Assembly (NCBI GenBank): GCA_000350305.1
Contig: CP002916.1
Span: 744,001-808,000, forward strand
DNA length: 64,000 nucleotides
Source: Thermoplasmatales archaeon BRNA1
Lineage (GTDB): Archaea; Thermoplasmatota; Thermoplasmata; Methanomassiliicoccales; Methanomethylophilaceae
Direction of reading: 5' to 3'
Part shown: positions 1 to 9,126 of the stretch, piece after piece
Numbering within the stretch: position 1 is the first letter of the stretch
Layout: the number at the start of each line of letters is the position of its first letter
Notes under the pieces: generated by a model
What the model was told of the DNA's origin: nothing
The model's input: the letters and a program-made list of their open reading frames with translations, nothing else
Database searches by the model: none
Made by a program: the position numbers and the translations under genes

Positions 1-597
1 TTATTGACTGAAGAATGGAAAAAATACGTTGGCCTTCAATCGGAAGCCGAAGAGATCGATGTACAAATCGAATCCATATTCGAAGAACTTGATGAATCTT
101 GGATCGAAGCAAATCCTGAACTATTCAATGATGATTGTACGAAATTTGATAACGCTAGTGTGAAAAAATACGGCAATCAGATGAAAAAAGAGTCTTTGGA
201 GGAGGATTCTCCAGAATATCAGGTAAGGGAAGTTTCTAAATTGCTTGAGAAGAAAGCAGCCTTATCTAAACAAACAAAACTCAAGAAAGAAGAATTGGAC
301 AAGGCTGTAAAAGTAGCGGTGGAAGGGCTTACACCCGAGAAAGAGAAAGAACTTCTGACTAGTAAATGGGTTTCACCAATAATGACTCAATTGAATGCCC
401 TGGACAAAGAACCTATTGAGTCTTTCATCAATAAGGTTACTTACCTCTCCTCGAAATACGAACACCCTCTGGAAGAAACATTCAGACTAATTGATGAAGC
501 CGAACGCGGTTTGCTTTCTCAATTAGAATCCCTCGAATCGAGTGGCCCAGATGCCGAGGCAATTGATACTTTGATTAATTTATTGAAGAGGGAATGA
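1..597 (+). CDS. hsdM: Type I restriction-modification methyltransferase subunit HsdM, C-terminal fragment
   Basis: The reading frame is open at the left edge, so only the C-terminal ~198 residues are present and the catalytic SAM-binding and NPPY motifs lie outside the window. What is seen is a charged, helical region rich in Glu and Lys, as expected of the HsdM tail that contacts HsdS. Identity rests on position: hsdS begins one base after the TGA stop, and hsdR follows, which is the usual hsdM-S-R order. HsdM methylates adenine in the site chosen by HsdS and protects host DNA. The DNA is clearly AT-richer than sequence after 7.4 kb, which suggests horizontal acquisition. Confidence 0.8.
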   Translation, partial: LLTEEWKKYVGLQSEAEEIDVQIESIFEELDESWIEANPELFNDDCTKFDNASVKKYGNQMKKESLEEDSPEYQVREVSKLLEKKAALSKQTKLKKEELDKAVKVAVEGLTPEKEKELLTSKWVSPIMTQLNALDKEPIESFINKVTYLSSKYEHPLEETFRLIDEAERGLLSQLESLESSGPDAEAIDTLINLLKRE

Positions 598-598
598 G

Positions 599-1744
599 AT
601 GCCAGATAAGAAAAATCCCAGAATTAGATTTAAAAAACGTTCTAAGGATTGGGAAGAAGTTCGTTTTTCTGATCTTTACAAAAAGGCCATCCAAAAAAAC
701 GATTTGAGTTATGGGAATCGCGACATCATTTCAGTTGCGAAGATGTACTATGCTCCAAACCCGTTGATAACAAACAGCGAGTATCTGAAGACTTACAACA
801 TTTTTCTTCGCGGAGATATTGCATTCGAAGGAAATCGCAGCAAACATTTTGCTTACGGCAGATTCGTCGAGAATACAATCGGGGACGGAATCGTATCCCA
901 TGTTTTCAAAGTATTTCGTCCCATCAAAGATTATGATATACAATACTGGAAATATGCAATCAACGAGGAAAAAGTAATGCGCTCGCGTTTGGCTGTCTCC
1001 ACTAAATCATCTACAATGATGAAAGAGCTTCGCGATCAAGATTTCCTTAATGAAAAAATAATGATTCCTCCGGTCGATGAACAACGTCGCATAGGGCAGC
1101 TGTTAAGCACACTTGATCAACTAATCGAGTATTATGAAAGAGCAATTCCGATTTTTGATAGATTAGTCAAATCAAGATTTATCGAAATGTTCTCAGATCA
1201 TGAGAAAGTCCCACTAACAGAGTTGGCAACAATCAATATGGGTCAATCTCCGGAATCGTCAACTTACAACGACCAGGGTATTGGGATGCCTTTTTACCAG
1301 GGTAAAACGGAGTTTACAGATACGTTTGTAGAGGTCAAAACGTATTGTAGCGACCCTAAAAAAGTAGCAAAACCGATGGACATCCTGATGTCTGTACGCG
1401 CGCCTGTCGGTGCTGTCAATTTAACTAGCCAGGAATGTTGCATAGGCAGAGGTTTAGCTGCAATAACTCCAAAAAATGGCCTTGCAGATGTGTGGTTCTT
1501 GTTCAATGCCCTGAAAACAATGGAACAACAAATATCTGATCTTGGTGTGGGCAGTACTTTCAAAGCAATCAATAAAGAGGATATGAAGAAAATCAAGATT
1601 CCACTTGCACCTCTTGATTTGCAAACTCAGTTTTCATCCTTTGTCAACCAGGTCGATAAATCGAAATTTATGTTTATGACCAAACTCCAAAACTTAAGAA
1701 ATATCAAAGAATCTATGATTGAAGCGTTATTGATGGTACAATGA
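599..1744 (+). CDS. hsdS: Type I restriction-modification specificity subunit HsdS
   Basis: A 381-residue protein with the two-half HsdS architecture: a target-recognition domain (about 1-155), a conserved helical spacer (about 156-205, containing VDEQRRIGQLLSTLDQLI), a second recognition domain (about 206-335), and a second spacer at the C-terminus. HsdS reads the bipartite DNA site and holds HsdM and HsdR together. The start ATG sits one base after the hsdM TGA, so translation is probably coupled. Length and layout are normal, and no break is seen. The two target domains differ from each other, implying an asymmetric site. Confidence 0.9.
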   Translation: MPDKKNPRIRFKKRSKDWEEVRFSDLYKKAIQKNDLSYGNRDIISVAKMYYAPNPLITNSEYLKTYNIFLRGDIAFEGNRSKHFAYGRFVENTIGDGIVSHVFKVFRPIKDYDIQYWKYAINEEKVMRSRLAVSTKSSTMMKELRDQDFLNEKIMIPPVDEQRRIGQLLSTLDQLIEYYERAIPIFDRLVKSRFIEMFSDHEKVPLTELATINMGQSPESSTYNDQGIGMPFYQGKTEFTDTFVEVKTYCSDPKKVAKPMDILMSVRAPVGAVNLTSQECCIGRGLAAITPKNGLADVWFLFNALKTMEQQISDLGVGSTFKAINKEDMKKIKIPLAPLDLQTQFSSFVNQVDKSKFMFMTKLQNLRNIKESMIEALLMVQ

Positions 1745-1759
1745 TCCCGGGGCGAAGAT

Positions 1760-4700
1760 ATGACTGACTACTACAAAGAAGAATCCGAGTTTGAAGAGGA
1801 CGTTATATCATGTCTTCAAAAATATGGTTGGGAAAAAAGAAGTACTCAAGTACAAAGACGAGAAACAATTAATCGACAATTGGGCCACGATTCTTTTTGA
1901 AAACAACCGTGACATCGATCGCTTAAACGATTGCCCCTTGACAGAAGGTGAAAAGAAACAACTTATGCAAATGGTTAAGAGCAAAGGTTCTCCATTTTTA
2001 CTGAATAAGTTAGTTAACGGGAGAACATTATCAATCCAGAGAGATAATGAGAAGGATAAACTCCACTACGGAAAAACCGTTAGTTTAAGCATTTATGATC
2101 GGAATCAAATTGCAGGCGGGAAGAGTAGATACCAGATTGCCCAGCAGCCACTTTTTATTCCCGAATCGGAGATGGATAGGAAGCGTCGTGGAGATCTCAC
2201 TCTGTTGATTAACGGAATGCCAGTCATTCACATCGAATTAAAAAAGAGCGGAATTCCAGTTAATCAAGCTGTAAATCAAATACGCAAATATCGCGATGAA
2301 GGGAAGTTCGAAGGTCTGTTCTCGTTAATTCAGGTATTTGTTGCAATGACTCCTGAGGATCATCTTTATTTTGCCAATCCGGGATTATCAGAGTTTAATC
2401 CTAAATTCTTCTACAGATGGGCAGATGCAGAAAATAAAATTTGTGCTGATTGGAAAGAAGTTGTGCAGAATCTTCTGTTTATTCCCATGGCTCACAAACT
2501 TGTCGGATTTTATACTGTCCCAGATAAGAGTGATAAAAAACTCAAGGTTCTGCGCAGTTATCAGATCTTCGCAGTTGAAAAAATATCCAGTGCTCTAGAT
2601 GTTGCACATTGGACTCGTGCTGAAAGGCGTGGGGGGTATGTATTCCACACCACGGGGTCCGGAAAGACACTTACTAGTTTCAAAGCCGCATCTCTGGTTG
2701 CCAGTGATGGAAAGGTGGACAAATCTCTATTCTTAGCTGACAGGAAAGAGTTGGGATTTCAGACGCTTAACGAATACCAGAATTTCGCTTCTGGTATGAT
2801 TGCAGTTCAGGATACTGAAGACACTGTAGAGTTATATACGAAGCTGAAAAGCAACAATATAGAGGACAAACTGATTGTCACTTCAATTCAAAAAATGGCT
2901 CTTTTGTCCAATGATTATGGGCACAATCCTGAATTTTCAACGATTTCTTCCAAACGTATAGCCATCATCGTTGATGAGTGTCATCGTTCGACTTTTGGAA
3001 AAATGCTTCGCGATATCGAAGATGCGTTGCCAGTGGCTAAATATTTTGGTTTTTCAGGAACACCAATTTATGACGAAAACAATAAAGATGGTGGAACAAC
3101 AAGTGATTTGTTCGGTGAAGAACTATGTAAATACACTATTACAGACGGGCTAAGAGATGGAAATGTTCTTGCTTTTGATCTTCGTATGGAAGCATTTGAC
3201 GAAAAATCTACTCGGGTTGCTGTAGCATTAAATGAATGTAAAGCGAAATCTGAGTTAGAAGCACTTAGTGATCCAGAAAAGAAACGTGTATTTTTGAAAT
3301 GGACAGATCGTGCACAAACTACCATGGTGGAAGTTGAAAAAAAGATTCCAAAAACTCAGTATGAAGAACCAAAATACTATGAGAGTGTTGTCGACAATGT
3401 ATTGAAAGATTGGATTTCAATCAGTTTTGCTAACAAATTCCATGCAATTTTTGCTGCTTCATCGATTCCAGAAGCAATCGATTATTATAGATTGTTCAAG
3501 AAAAATGCTCCACAATTGAAGATTACCGCTTTGTTTGATGAACATGATGGGAATGAGCAATTTTCCCCCACCAAGGTCAAAGCTATCAAGGAGATTCTGG
3601 AGGATTACAACGATACATTTGTGAAATCATTTAGACCTGAAAAGTACGAATTATTCAAAAAAGATGTCAACATGCGTTTGGCTCACAAAGAAGATTACGA
3701 AGGAATTGACAACAACCCTGAGAAACAACTCGATCTAGTGATTGTTGTTGATATGTTACTCACAGGATTTGATTCAAAATGGGTAAACGCCCTATATCTG
3801 GATAAGATGCTCGAAAATGAGCATATTGTTCAAGCCTTTTCAAGAACCAACAGAGTACTCGATGATGACAAACAATTTGGAGTCATCAAATATTATCGCT
3901 ATCCATATACCATGGAAAAGAGGATTGAAAAAGCTTTCAAACTATATTCAGGAGAAAGAGCCTCAGAAATGTTTGTGTCCAAGTTGCCTGAGCGCTTGGA
4001 GAGTATAAACAATTACTACAAAATGATCAAGTCTCTTTTCGATAGTGAAAATATCACCTATTTTGAAAGGTTACCCAAATCTGAACAATCCAAAATTAGT
4101 TTCAGTAAATTGTTCCCTGAGTTGAGAAGAAGTGTTCACTCTGCGTTTGTTCAAGATTTCAGATGGGACAAAAAAGATAGAAAATATGTGTTCGAAAATG
4201 GCAAAATCATTATTGTGGATTTGACCGAGGAGATATACAAAATCTTGGAAACACGCTACAAGGAATTATTCCCAAGAACACGCGGTCCGAATCCACCAAT
4301 ACCTCCATATGACCTTGATACCTCGCTTACCGAGTATTCAACGGAAAGGGTAGATTTCAAATATATGAATTCAAGGTTTGAGATATACCGCAAGGCCATC
4401 CAATCTGATACAGATCCTGAGACAGTTGAAGAATTCTTAGCTGAGTTGTCACGCTCATTTGCTAGCTTGTCCGAGACAGATCAAGGATTTGCTACCAAGA
4501 TTGTAAGTGACTTGTCCTCTGGACAATTGTATGTTTCTGATGATGAAACCTTCCAGGAATTATTAATTCGCTATAAGAATAAGAAATTAACAGACGAAAT
4601 TAAACGTATTTCTGAGAGTATCGGTATCGATGAAAGCCAACTCAGATTGATTATGTTAAGTAATCCCACCGAACAAAATCTCAATGAATACAATCGTTTC

Positions 4701-4847
4701 GACAAAATGGTAGATGGAATTGATTTGGTTAAAGCCAAGACTTTCCTAGAGGATAAAATAAAGAGTTCTATACCGCCACATAAAGTAAAATCTAAGGCAA
4801 GAACCTATTTGCGGGAGTACATCCTTAATGGCGGATTTGATGCATAA
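1760..4847 (+). CDS. hsdR: Type I restriction endonuclease subunit HsdR, frameshifted near the N-terminus
   Basis: HsdR is the ATP-dependent translocase and nuclease of the complex. From the in-frame ATG at 1791 (1018 codons) one sees a nuclease core with D135 and E149-x-K151, the Walker A TTGSGKT at 287-293, and the DECH box at 395-398. However, the HsdR N-terminus is encoded in another frame from ATG 1760: MTDYYKEESEFEEDVISCLQ. That frame runs into the A6 run at 1833-1838 and stops at TGA 1898. Removing one A gives a continuous YGWEKEVLKY junction as in intact HsdR proteins. This is a sequencing error, a phase-variable tract or a recent mutation. Initiation at 1791 would lose only the extreme N-terminus but adds a foreign leader. 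Confidence 0.85.
1833..1838 (+). repeat. A6 homopolymer at the hsdR frameshift
   Basis: Six A residues preceded by GG and followed by G. The upstream frame reads W-E-K across it, and the downstream frame resumes at GAA 1839, so exactly one base is surplus. This is the only change needed to restore a full-length HsdR. Confidence 0.75.
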
Positions 4848-4870
4848 TCCAACTAATCTGGTAGGTTCCC

Positions 4871-5389
4871 ATGAAAATGGAAAACATCGTTTGTTCGGGT
4901 TCTTTTAATCAGGAACTCGATCTCAATTTGTTGTCTTCCAGATGTCCATATGTCCAATACAAGAAAAATCGTTATCCTGGTGCGTATCTAAAATTTGACG
5001 GCCATTCGGTAACGATCTACCGTACTGGAAAATACATCATGCCAGGAATGAGATCCTTCGAGGATATTCGACAATCTTTTGATAAAGTAAAGGAAATCCT
5101 TTCACCTTATGCCGATACATCGAAATTCACTGCACCAGTAGTTAGGAATATAGTGTGTTCATCTAACATAGAACACGAATTGAATCTAAGTACCATATAT
5201 TTTGAATTGGTATCAAGGGACCTAGATGTGGTGTATGAACCAGAGGCGTTTCCGGGAATGATCCTGAAGATACAAGATTGCACCTACAATGTGTTCTCAT
5301 CTGGGAAGTTCTTAATCCTAGGTTGTACCTCCGAATTAGAAGCGAAGAATGCTGATGATTATTTCCTGAATCTGATTGATACACTCTAA
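4871..5389 (+). CDS. Divergent TATA-binding protein (TBP) paralogue
   Basis: The 172 residues form two direct TBP repeats. Repeat 1 (about 5-77) has IVCSGSFNQELDLN...YPG...TGK. Repeat 2 (about 93-170) has IVCSSNIEHELNLS...YEPEAFPGMILKI...VFSSGKFLILG. The four positions whose aromatic side chains kink DNA in TBP are Y35, Y50, F127 and F142, so all remain aromatic. Archaeal TBP is usually about 180 residues and more conserved, so this is a diverged accessory copy rather than the housekeeping factor. It follows hsdR by 23 bases on the same strand and ends 4 bases from the convergent DUF262 gene. A role in expressing or regulating the defence island is inference. ATG 4877 is an alternative start. 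Confidence 0.8.
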   Translation: MKMENIVCSGSFNQELDLNLLSSRCPYVQYKKNRYPGAYLKFDGHSVTIYRTGKYIMPGMRSFEDIRQSFDKVKEILSPYADTSKFTAPVVRNIVCSSNIEHELNLSTIYFELVSRDLDVVYEPEAFPGMILKIQDCTYNVFSSGKFLILGCTSELEAKNADDYFLNLIDTL

Positions 5390-5393
5390 AAAT

Positions 5394-7247
5394 TCACTCT
5401 TCTTGCTTACTCAAATCCTCTATTTTCTCGATTCCCCAAATTTTAGTTGCCGTGGAGGAGTAAAGGTTCTGACGATAGATTATCTCCGCTTTCGAAAAAA
5501 TATCCAATGAGTGATAGTCGAGCCCGGATTCCTCGATAAACTTTTTGAAACGCGGGTTGTTCTCATAAAAACCTTCGCAGAATGTTTTTGCGAGTATATT
5601 TTCTCCAGCGTAGGTAATCAATTTAGTGCCGTAAGGCTGATCCTGAATACTGCGATTCTTATCTGCCGGCAAGAGGATGAGATTACCAAACCATGAACGA
5701 TATGTTTGGAAATCATTTTCATCAGTAAACCCGTCCCTGTTAGAATCGAAATCATCAGCCAGTACATGTTCGATATCAAAGGTGTTCTTCTTGCTTGGCA
5801 CCAGATATTTGACAATGTTAGCATTGGGATCATCACAGCTGCATTCCAAATAGTAGGTGATGTGAGCAAGCATGTATGGGATGAATCTCTTGGTGAACAT
5901 GTTCAGATGAAGTTCTGAAATGCCCTCTAGTTTGAATTCCATAGCATTCAACGAATCTGTAAGGAACCAAGCCAATTCTTCGACATTTTTGTTGCGGATT
6001 TCTTTTGTTATGTTGAATATCGCATTCTTGATGGAGGAGTATGAAAAGTCCTTGTAATTTACCCCACGACGAATCACATACAGGTTGATGAAGCAAGATA
6101 CCATCCTGATCTTCTTATTCACTATATCAATCGGATCGTCACTTGATATCGATGCTAAGATTACCTGGTTTTGGAGAGTAAAATTCAATTTAGCATTGTA
6201 GAACATCCATTCGTATGACTTATCAAATGATTCTGAATAGTTTTTAAGGCGAATGAATAGGTCTGAATAAAATTTGAATTCCTTCATGATGAAATTCGTA
6301 AATGATTGAGGTTTCGACAATCCGATTTTTTCCGTGTTGTCTCTTACCCATTTGTGGAATTCTGTACCGATAAGATCGAAGTCTTCCGGTTTTGCACCTT
6401 TCTTTCCTTCACGGATGGTCACAGCATATTGGGAACGGAGCCAAGTTTTGATGAATTCGTCATCAGCGTCCTTTTCTTCAAGATTTCTCTTGAGGAGGCT
6501 GTTCACCTGTTGTTTCCATAATTCATCAGCTTTAGCACGATCAGAATCTTCTATTATTTCGGACAATAGGTACCCTTTGAGCATTTCTGTCGGGGTGAGT
6601 GATAAGCCCCTATCATTCATAGTGACGAATACCTTATGAGCATCCTGTTCTGAAGTAACTGTAATCTCGATGAATATCAGGTGATTCTGAATCCAATCCA
6701 GGAAGAATGGCAGTATTTCCTTTGTTTGAATCCTCAAGTCAAGTAGGGATTCAATATCGTGATAACGTTCAATGATATTGGTAACGCTGTTATTGTTTCC
6801 CGGATCTGTGTAATCTTCCCCCGTGTATAGGGCATTCATACATTCGTTACGGGCCTCGTCATTGATGTTGAATGTTTTCTCCCCATATTGCTCGGAGTAG
6901 ATTAGTGGCGACAGATCAGTATAGTCAGGACATTCGGACTTTCTGAGATGGTTTAGGTAAATCAAAAGAAGAGTCAGTGAGGTAAGCCTTTGCTGGCCAT
7001 CTATTATTGCTCTCTCTGAGTCTCTGGTAACAATTACACTTCCCATGTAGTAATTGCCATATTGGGCAACCTGTTTACGAACATCATCAGGTTTGTAATT
7101 GTCGAAGAATTCATCAGTTATATCTTCAAGAAGCTCTTTGATTTGTTTCTTGCCCCAGCGGTATTCCCTTTGGTAATAGTGAATTACATACTTTTTGTTG
7201 AAAAGAAGCTGACTAAGTGATTGATCGTTTCCTTTAATCTCCTTCAT
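5394..7247 (-). CDS. DUF262/DUF1524 protein (GmrSD-like restriction nuclease)
   Basis: A 617-residue protein with the DUF262 ParB-like nucleotide-binding signature IDGQQRLTS at 82-90 and, near the C-terminus, a DUF1524 HNH-type region with IEHV at about 493-496 and GNLILLP at about 517-523. This is the arrangement of type IV, modification-dependent enzymes such as GmrSD fused into one chain, which use nucleotide hydrolysis to cut foreign modified DNA. It lies tail to tail with the TBP-like gene in the AT-rich island, so defence is the most likely role. On the minus strand a TATA-like GATTAATAG lies about 35 bases before the ATG. Which modification it senses cannot be read from sequence. Confidence 0.85.
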   Translation of the reverse strand: MKEIKGNDQSLSQLLFNKKYVIHYYQREYRWGKKQIKELLEDITDEFFDNYKPDDVRKQVAQYGNYYMGSVIVTRDSERAIIDGQQRLTSLTLLLIYLNHLRKSECPDYTDLSPLIYSEQYGEKTFNINDEARNECMNALYTGEDYTDPGNNNSVTNIIERYHDIESLLDLRIQTKEILPFFLDWIQNHLIFIEITVTSEQDAHKVFVTMNDRGLSLTPTEMLKGYLLSEIIEDSDRAKADELWKQQVNSLLKRNLEEKDADDEFIKTWLRSQYAVTIREGKKGAKPEDFDLIGTEFHKWVRDNTEKIGLSKPQSFTNFIMKEFKFYSDLFIRLKNYSESFDKSYEWMFYNAKLNFTLQNQVILASISSDDPIDIVNKKIRMVSCFINLYVIRRGVNYKDFSYSSIKNAIFNITKEIRNKNVEELAWFLTDSLNAMEFKLEGISELHLNMFTKRFIPYMLAHITYYLECSCDDPNANIVKYLVPSKKNTFDIEHVLADDFDSNRDGFTDENDFQTYRSWFGNLILLPADKNRSIQDQPYGTKLITYAGENILAKTFCEGFYENNPRFKKFIEESGLDYHSLDIFSKAEIIYRQNLYSSTATKIWGIEKIEDLSKQEE

Positions 7248-7374
7248 TATGCCACTATGAAAGAATTCGGTTAGTCCTCTATTAATCTGACGATGTTATC
7301 AAAACTCAACAACATGTCTTTTGAACAATAATCATCGACGTTATTCAATCGTTTGGTATACACTTGTATATCGC

Positions 7375-7385
7375 TTTTATTATAT
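7375..7385 (+). promoter_or_regulatory. TATA box for the gene at 7411
   Basis: TTTTATTATAT lies about 30 bases before ATG 7411. It falls inside a longer reading frame that opens at 7321, so it argues for the ATG at 7411 and a leaderless transcript. Confidence 0.55.
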
Positions 7386-7410
7386 TCCGAACTCCTATTT
7401 ACTACGCTTG

Positions 7411-7821
7411 ATGTTTTATATCAAGACCCCGAAACAGATTACCAAGACCGGGAGGAAGAGGATCCTGGCCGTTGGTACCGAAGTGAAGAAGCTCGGTCTT
7501 GATGGCGGTGACGACGTTATCATCTACATCATGCGCCCGGAAGACGAGCTGAAGATGGATATGCTCATCGAGAAGACCGGCAGCAAGTTCTATCTGCTGC
7601 TCTCCGAGAACCCGGACCTGATCGTCGCCCGCACCCTCACCGAGGCCAAGGACATTGCGTCCCAGACCGAGAAGGGGGACTACATCGTGGTCGGCTCCTT
7701 CGTGAACCAGGCCAAGGCCCTCAGATACAAGCGTATCATCCAGGATGAACTGAAGAAAGGGCTGCCGTACGAGGAGAAGGCCATACAGGACCGTCTGGAC
7801 AAACTGCTCCAGTACGACTGA
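7411..7821 (+). CDS. Conserved hypothetical protein, AbrB-like N-terminus
   Basis: A 136-residue protein starting MFYIKTPKQITKTGRK. Residues 1-45 have the strand-turn-strand feel of a swapped-hairpin AbrB/SpoVT domain (VKKLGLDGGDDVIIYI), followed by an alpha/beta segment and a charged helical tail. I chose ATG 7411 because a TATA box sits just before it; upstream codons in the same frame are AT-rich and look non-coding. It is the first gene in the GC-rich part of the window and is followed 48 bases later by the CARF-like gene. Function unknown; a DNA-binding role is only a suggestion. Confidence 0.6.
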   Translation: MFYIKTPKQITKTGRKRILAVGTEVKKLGLDGGDDVIIYIMRPEDELKMDMLIEKTGSKFYLLLSENPDLIVARTLTEAKDIASQTEKGDYIVVGSFVNQAKALRYKRIIQDELKKGLPYEEKAIQDRLDKLLQYD

Positions 7822-7869
7822 ACAGGAACGGAACAACACAAGCACGCCCCCACGCAAAACCCCAGTAGG

Positions 7870-8688
7870 ATGTATATGCCATACGTCATCGTCATCTCCT
7901 GCGTAACCACGGAGACGGTCATGGTCTCCTCACCTTCCATCTTCTACAAAGCCGACGAGATCCACCTGTTCAGATACACCCGCGATCCCGGGACCGCCAG
8001 GGCGAAGCTCTACGAGGACCATTACAGAAGCGTATGCAACCAGATCCGCGATTCCCTCCCCGATTGCAAGATCACGGAACATTCCGACGACCCCGTGTAC
8101 GACCTCCCCAGGATGGTCAGGGGACTGAGCATCCTGTACTCGCAGATCATGAAGGAGCACCCGGACGCCGAGGTCCATGCCAATCTCTCCTCCGGGCCGA
8201 GCGAGTTCATCGCCTCCCTGGGGATATTCGCCTTCCTCAATCCCGACGTAAAGCTGTTCAAGGTGCCCACCAAACGCTATACCGTCGACGCCGAGGAGTT
8301 CATGCTGCTGCATTACGACGAGAAGGGGGAGGCCGTAGGACTGTCCAGGGAGGTATACGAGCCGAAACCCGTTCCCACGGTCACATTGGACGGCCCCGAC
8401 GAGGTTCTTGTAAGGTCATTGAGAATCTACGGCCAGCTTCTGGACAAGGGCGAGGAACCCACCGGCCCGGCCATGGTGTCCCTGCTGGAAGAGAAGGGAC
8501 TGTGGATCTGCTCCAGGAAGAACTCCGGGAAGAGGTGCGGCGAGCACACCCTGGACAGGAACAACTACTACCGCAACTACGCCAACATCTGGAAGATGCT
8601 GGGGTGGATCGAGGATAAGGATCTGAGGGAGTACCCCCCGCTCACCGAGGAAGGAAAGGCGGTCATCGAGATGTTCTACCCGGAGTGA
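7870..8688 (+). CDS. CARF-like / DUF6293 (HFX_2341 family) winged-helix protein
   Basis: A 272-residue protein. The N-terminal half (about 1-150) resembles the Rossmann-like ligand domain of the HFX_2341/DUF6293 family, with the pattern DLPRMVRGLSILYSQIMKEHP followed by a strand and the glycine/serine turn NLSSGPSEFIASLG. That turn corresponds to the nucleotide-contacting loop of CARF domains. The C-terminal 80 residues look like a winged helix (MVSLLEEKGL...TLDRNNYYRNYANIWKMLGWIE). Such proteins bind ligands, often cyclic oligonucleotides, and control transcription. No CRISPR array or cas gene is visible here, so it would be an orphan. The start may be ATG 7870 or 7876. An oligo-T stretch follows the stop. 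Confidence 0.55.
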   Translation: MYMPYVIVISCVTTETVMVSSPSIFYKADEIHLFRYTRDPGTARAKLYEDHYRSVCNQIRDSLPDCKITEHSDDPVYDLPRMVRGLSILYSQIMKEHPDAEVHANLSSGPSEFIASLGIFAFLNPDVKLFKVPTKRYTVDAEEFMLLHYDEKGEAVGLSREVYEPKPVPTVTLDGPDEVLVRSLRIYGQLLDKGEEPTGPAMVSLLEEKGLWICSRKNSGKRCGEHTLDRNNYYRNYANIWKMLGWIEDKDLREYPPLTEEGKAVIEMFYPE

Positions 8689-8711
8689 TCTCTTTTTCTT
8701 TGTTCGGATTA

Positions 8712-8727
8712 ATTCCTAAAAGGTAAT
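8712..8727. promoter_or_regulatory. Shared operator-like motif, copy 1
   Basis: ATTCCTAAAAGGTAAT has an imperfect dyad (ATT-CC / GG-AAT). A copy matching at 15 of 16 bases occurs at 45594-45609 beside a regulator promoter. Here it lies just before the TATA-like TTTAAAT. Confidence 0.4.
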
Positions 8728-8743
8728 TAGAAATCAAATGAAA

Positions 8744-8750
8744 CCTTTAA
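8744..8750 (+). promoter_or_regulatory. TATA box without an adjacent start codon
   Basis: TTTAAAT preceded by an A/C-rich BRE-like stretch. Transcription would begin near 8775, about 140 bases before the next convincing start at 8914. It could drive a leader or a small RNA. Confidence 0.35.
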
Positions 8751-8815
8751 ATGGATTATCGCCGTTCTGAGATTGCAGATAACACCCTGAAGAAGAGTTT
8801 CTGTCCCAACCAAAA

Positions 8816-8854
8816 GGGGTGCGCCGTGCATCCCAAGACATCTGTCGGCGCGCC
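8816..8854 (+). other. Strong hairpin in the 8.7-8.9 kb intergenic region
   Basis: GGGGTGCGCCG (8816-8826) pairs with CGGCGCGCCCC (8844-8854) across a 17-base loop, with one G-U pair. It lies downstream of a TATA box and before a second one (CTATATA, about 8868). It may be a terminator or part of a small RNA; no coding frame explains it. Confidence 0.4.
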
Positions 8855-8913
8855 CCTACCTATTTCTATATATCCCGATTACCATTTCGGAATCACACGG
8901 AAACGGAGGGAAG

Positions 8914-9126
8914 ATGGGAAGGGTATCTTACGAACTGTCAGACGACAACCGCAGGCGGCTGGAGCTGCTGACGGCGTTCGGCATCCTGAACGGCCATTAC
9001 CCCTCGCGGGACGAGATCGTGAACGAGTCCATCCGGCAGTACTTCATGAGGGTGTACGAGGATTACTGCAGCAAGGCTGATCCGAACGATATGATGAAGA
9101 GGATGATGGAGGAGGTCGTCGGATGA
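8914..9126 (+). CDS. Small ribbon-helix-helix-like protein
   Basis: Seventy residues. The opening RVSYELSDDNRRRLELL resembles the beta-strand and first helix of ribbon-helix-helix regulators, and SRDEIVNESIRQYFMRVYE resembles the second helix. Ribbon-helix-helix proteins dimerise and bind operators, often as antitoxins or plasmid regulators. A TATA-like CTATATA near 8868-8874 leaves a leader of about 20 bases. It sits alone between two AT-rich gaps. No partner toxin overlaps it; the nearest is the PemK-like gene 198 bases downstream, so an antitoxin role for that gene is possible but not shown. Confidence 0.55.
   Translation: MGRVSYELSDDNRRRLELLTAFGILNGHYPSRDEIVNESIRQYFMRVYEDYCSKADPNDMMKRMMEEVVG

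Noticed and set aside
7321-7410. Longer N-terminus for the gene at 7411
   Set aside because: It contains the likely TATA box and AT-rich codons unlike the rest of the gene.
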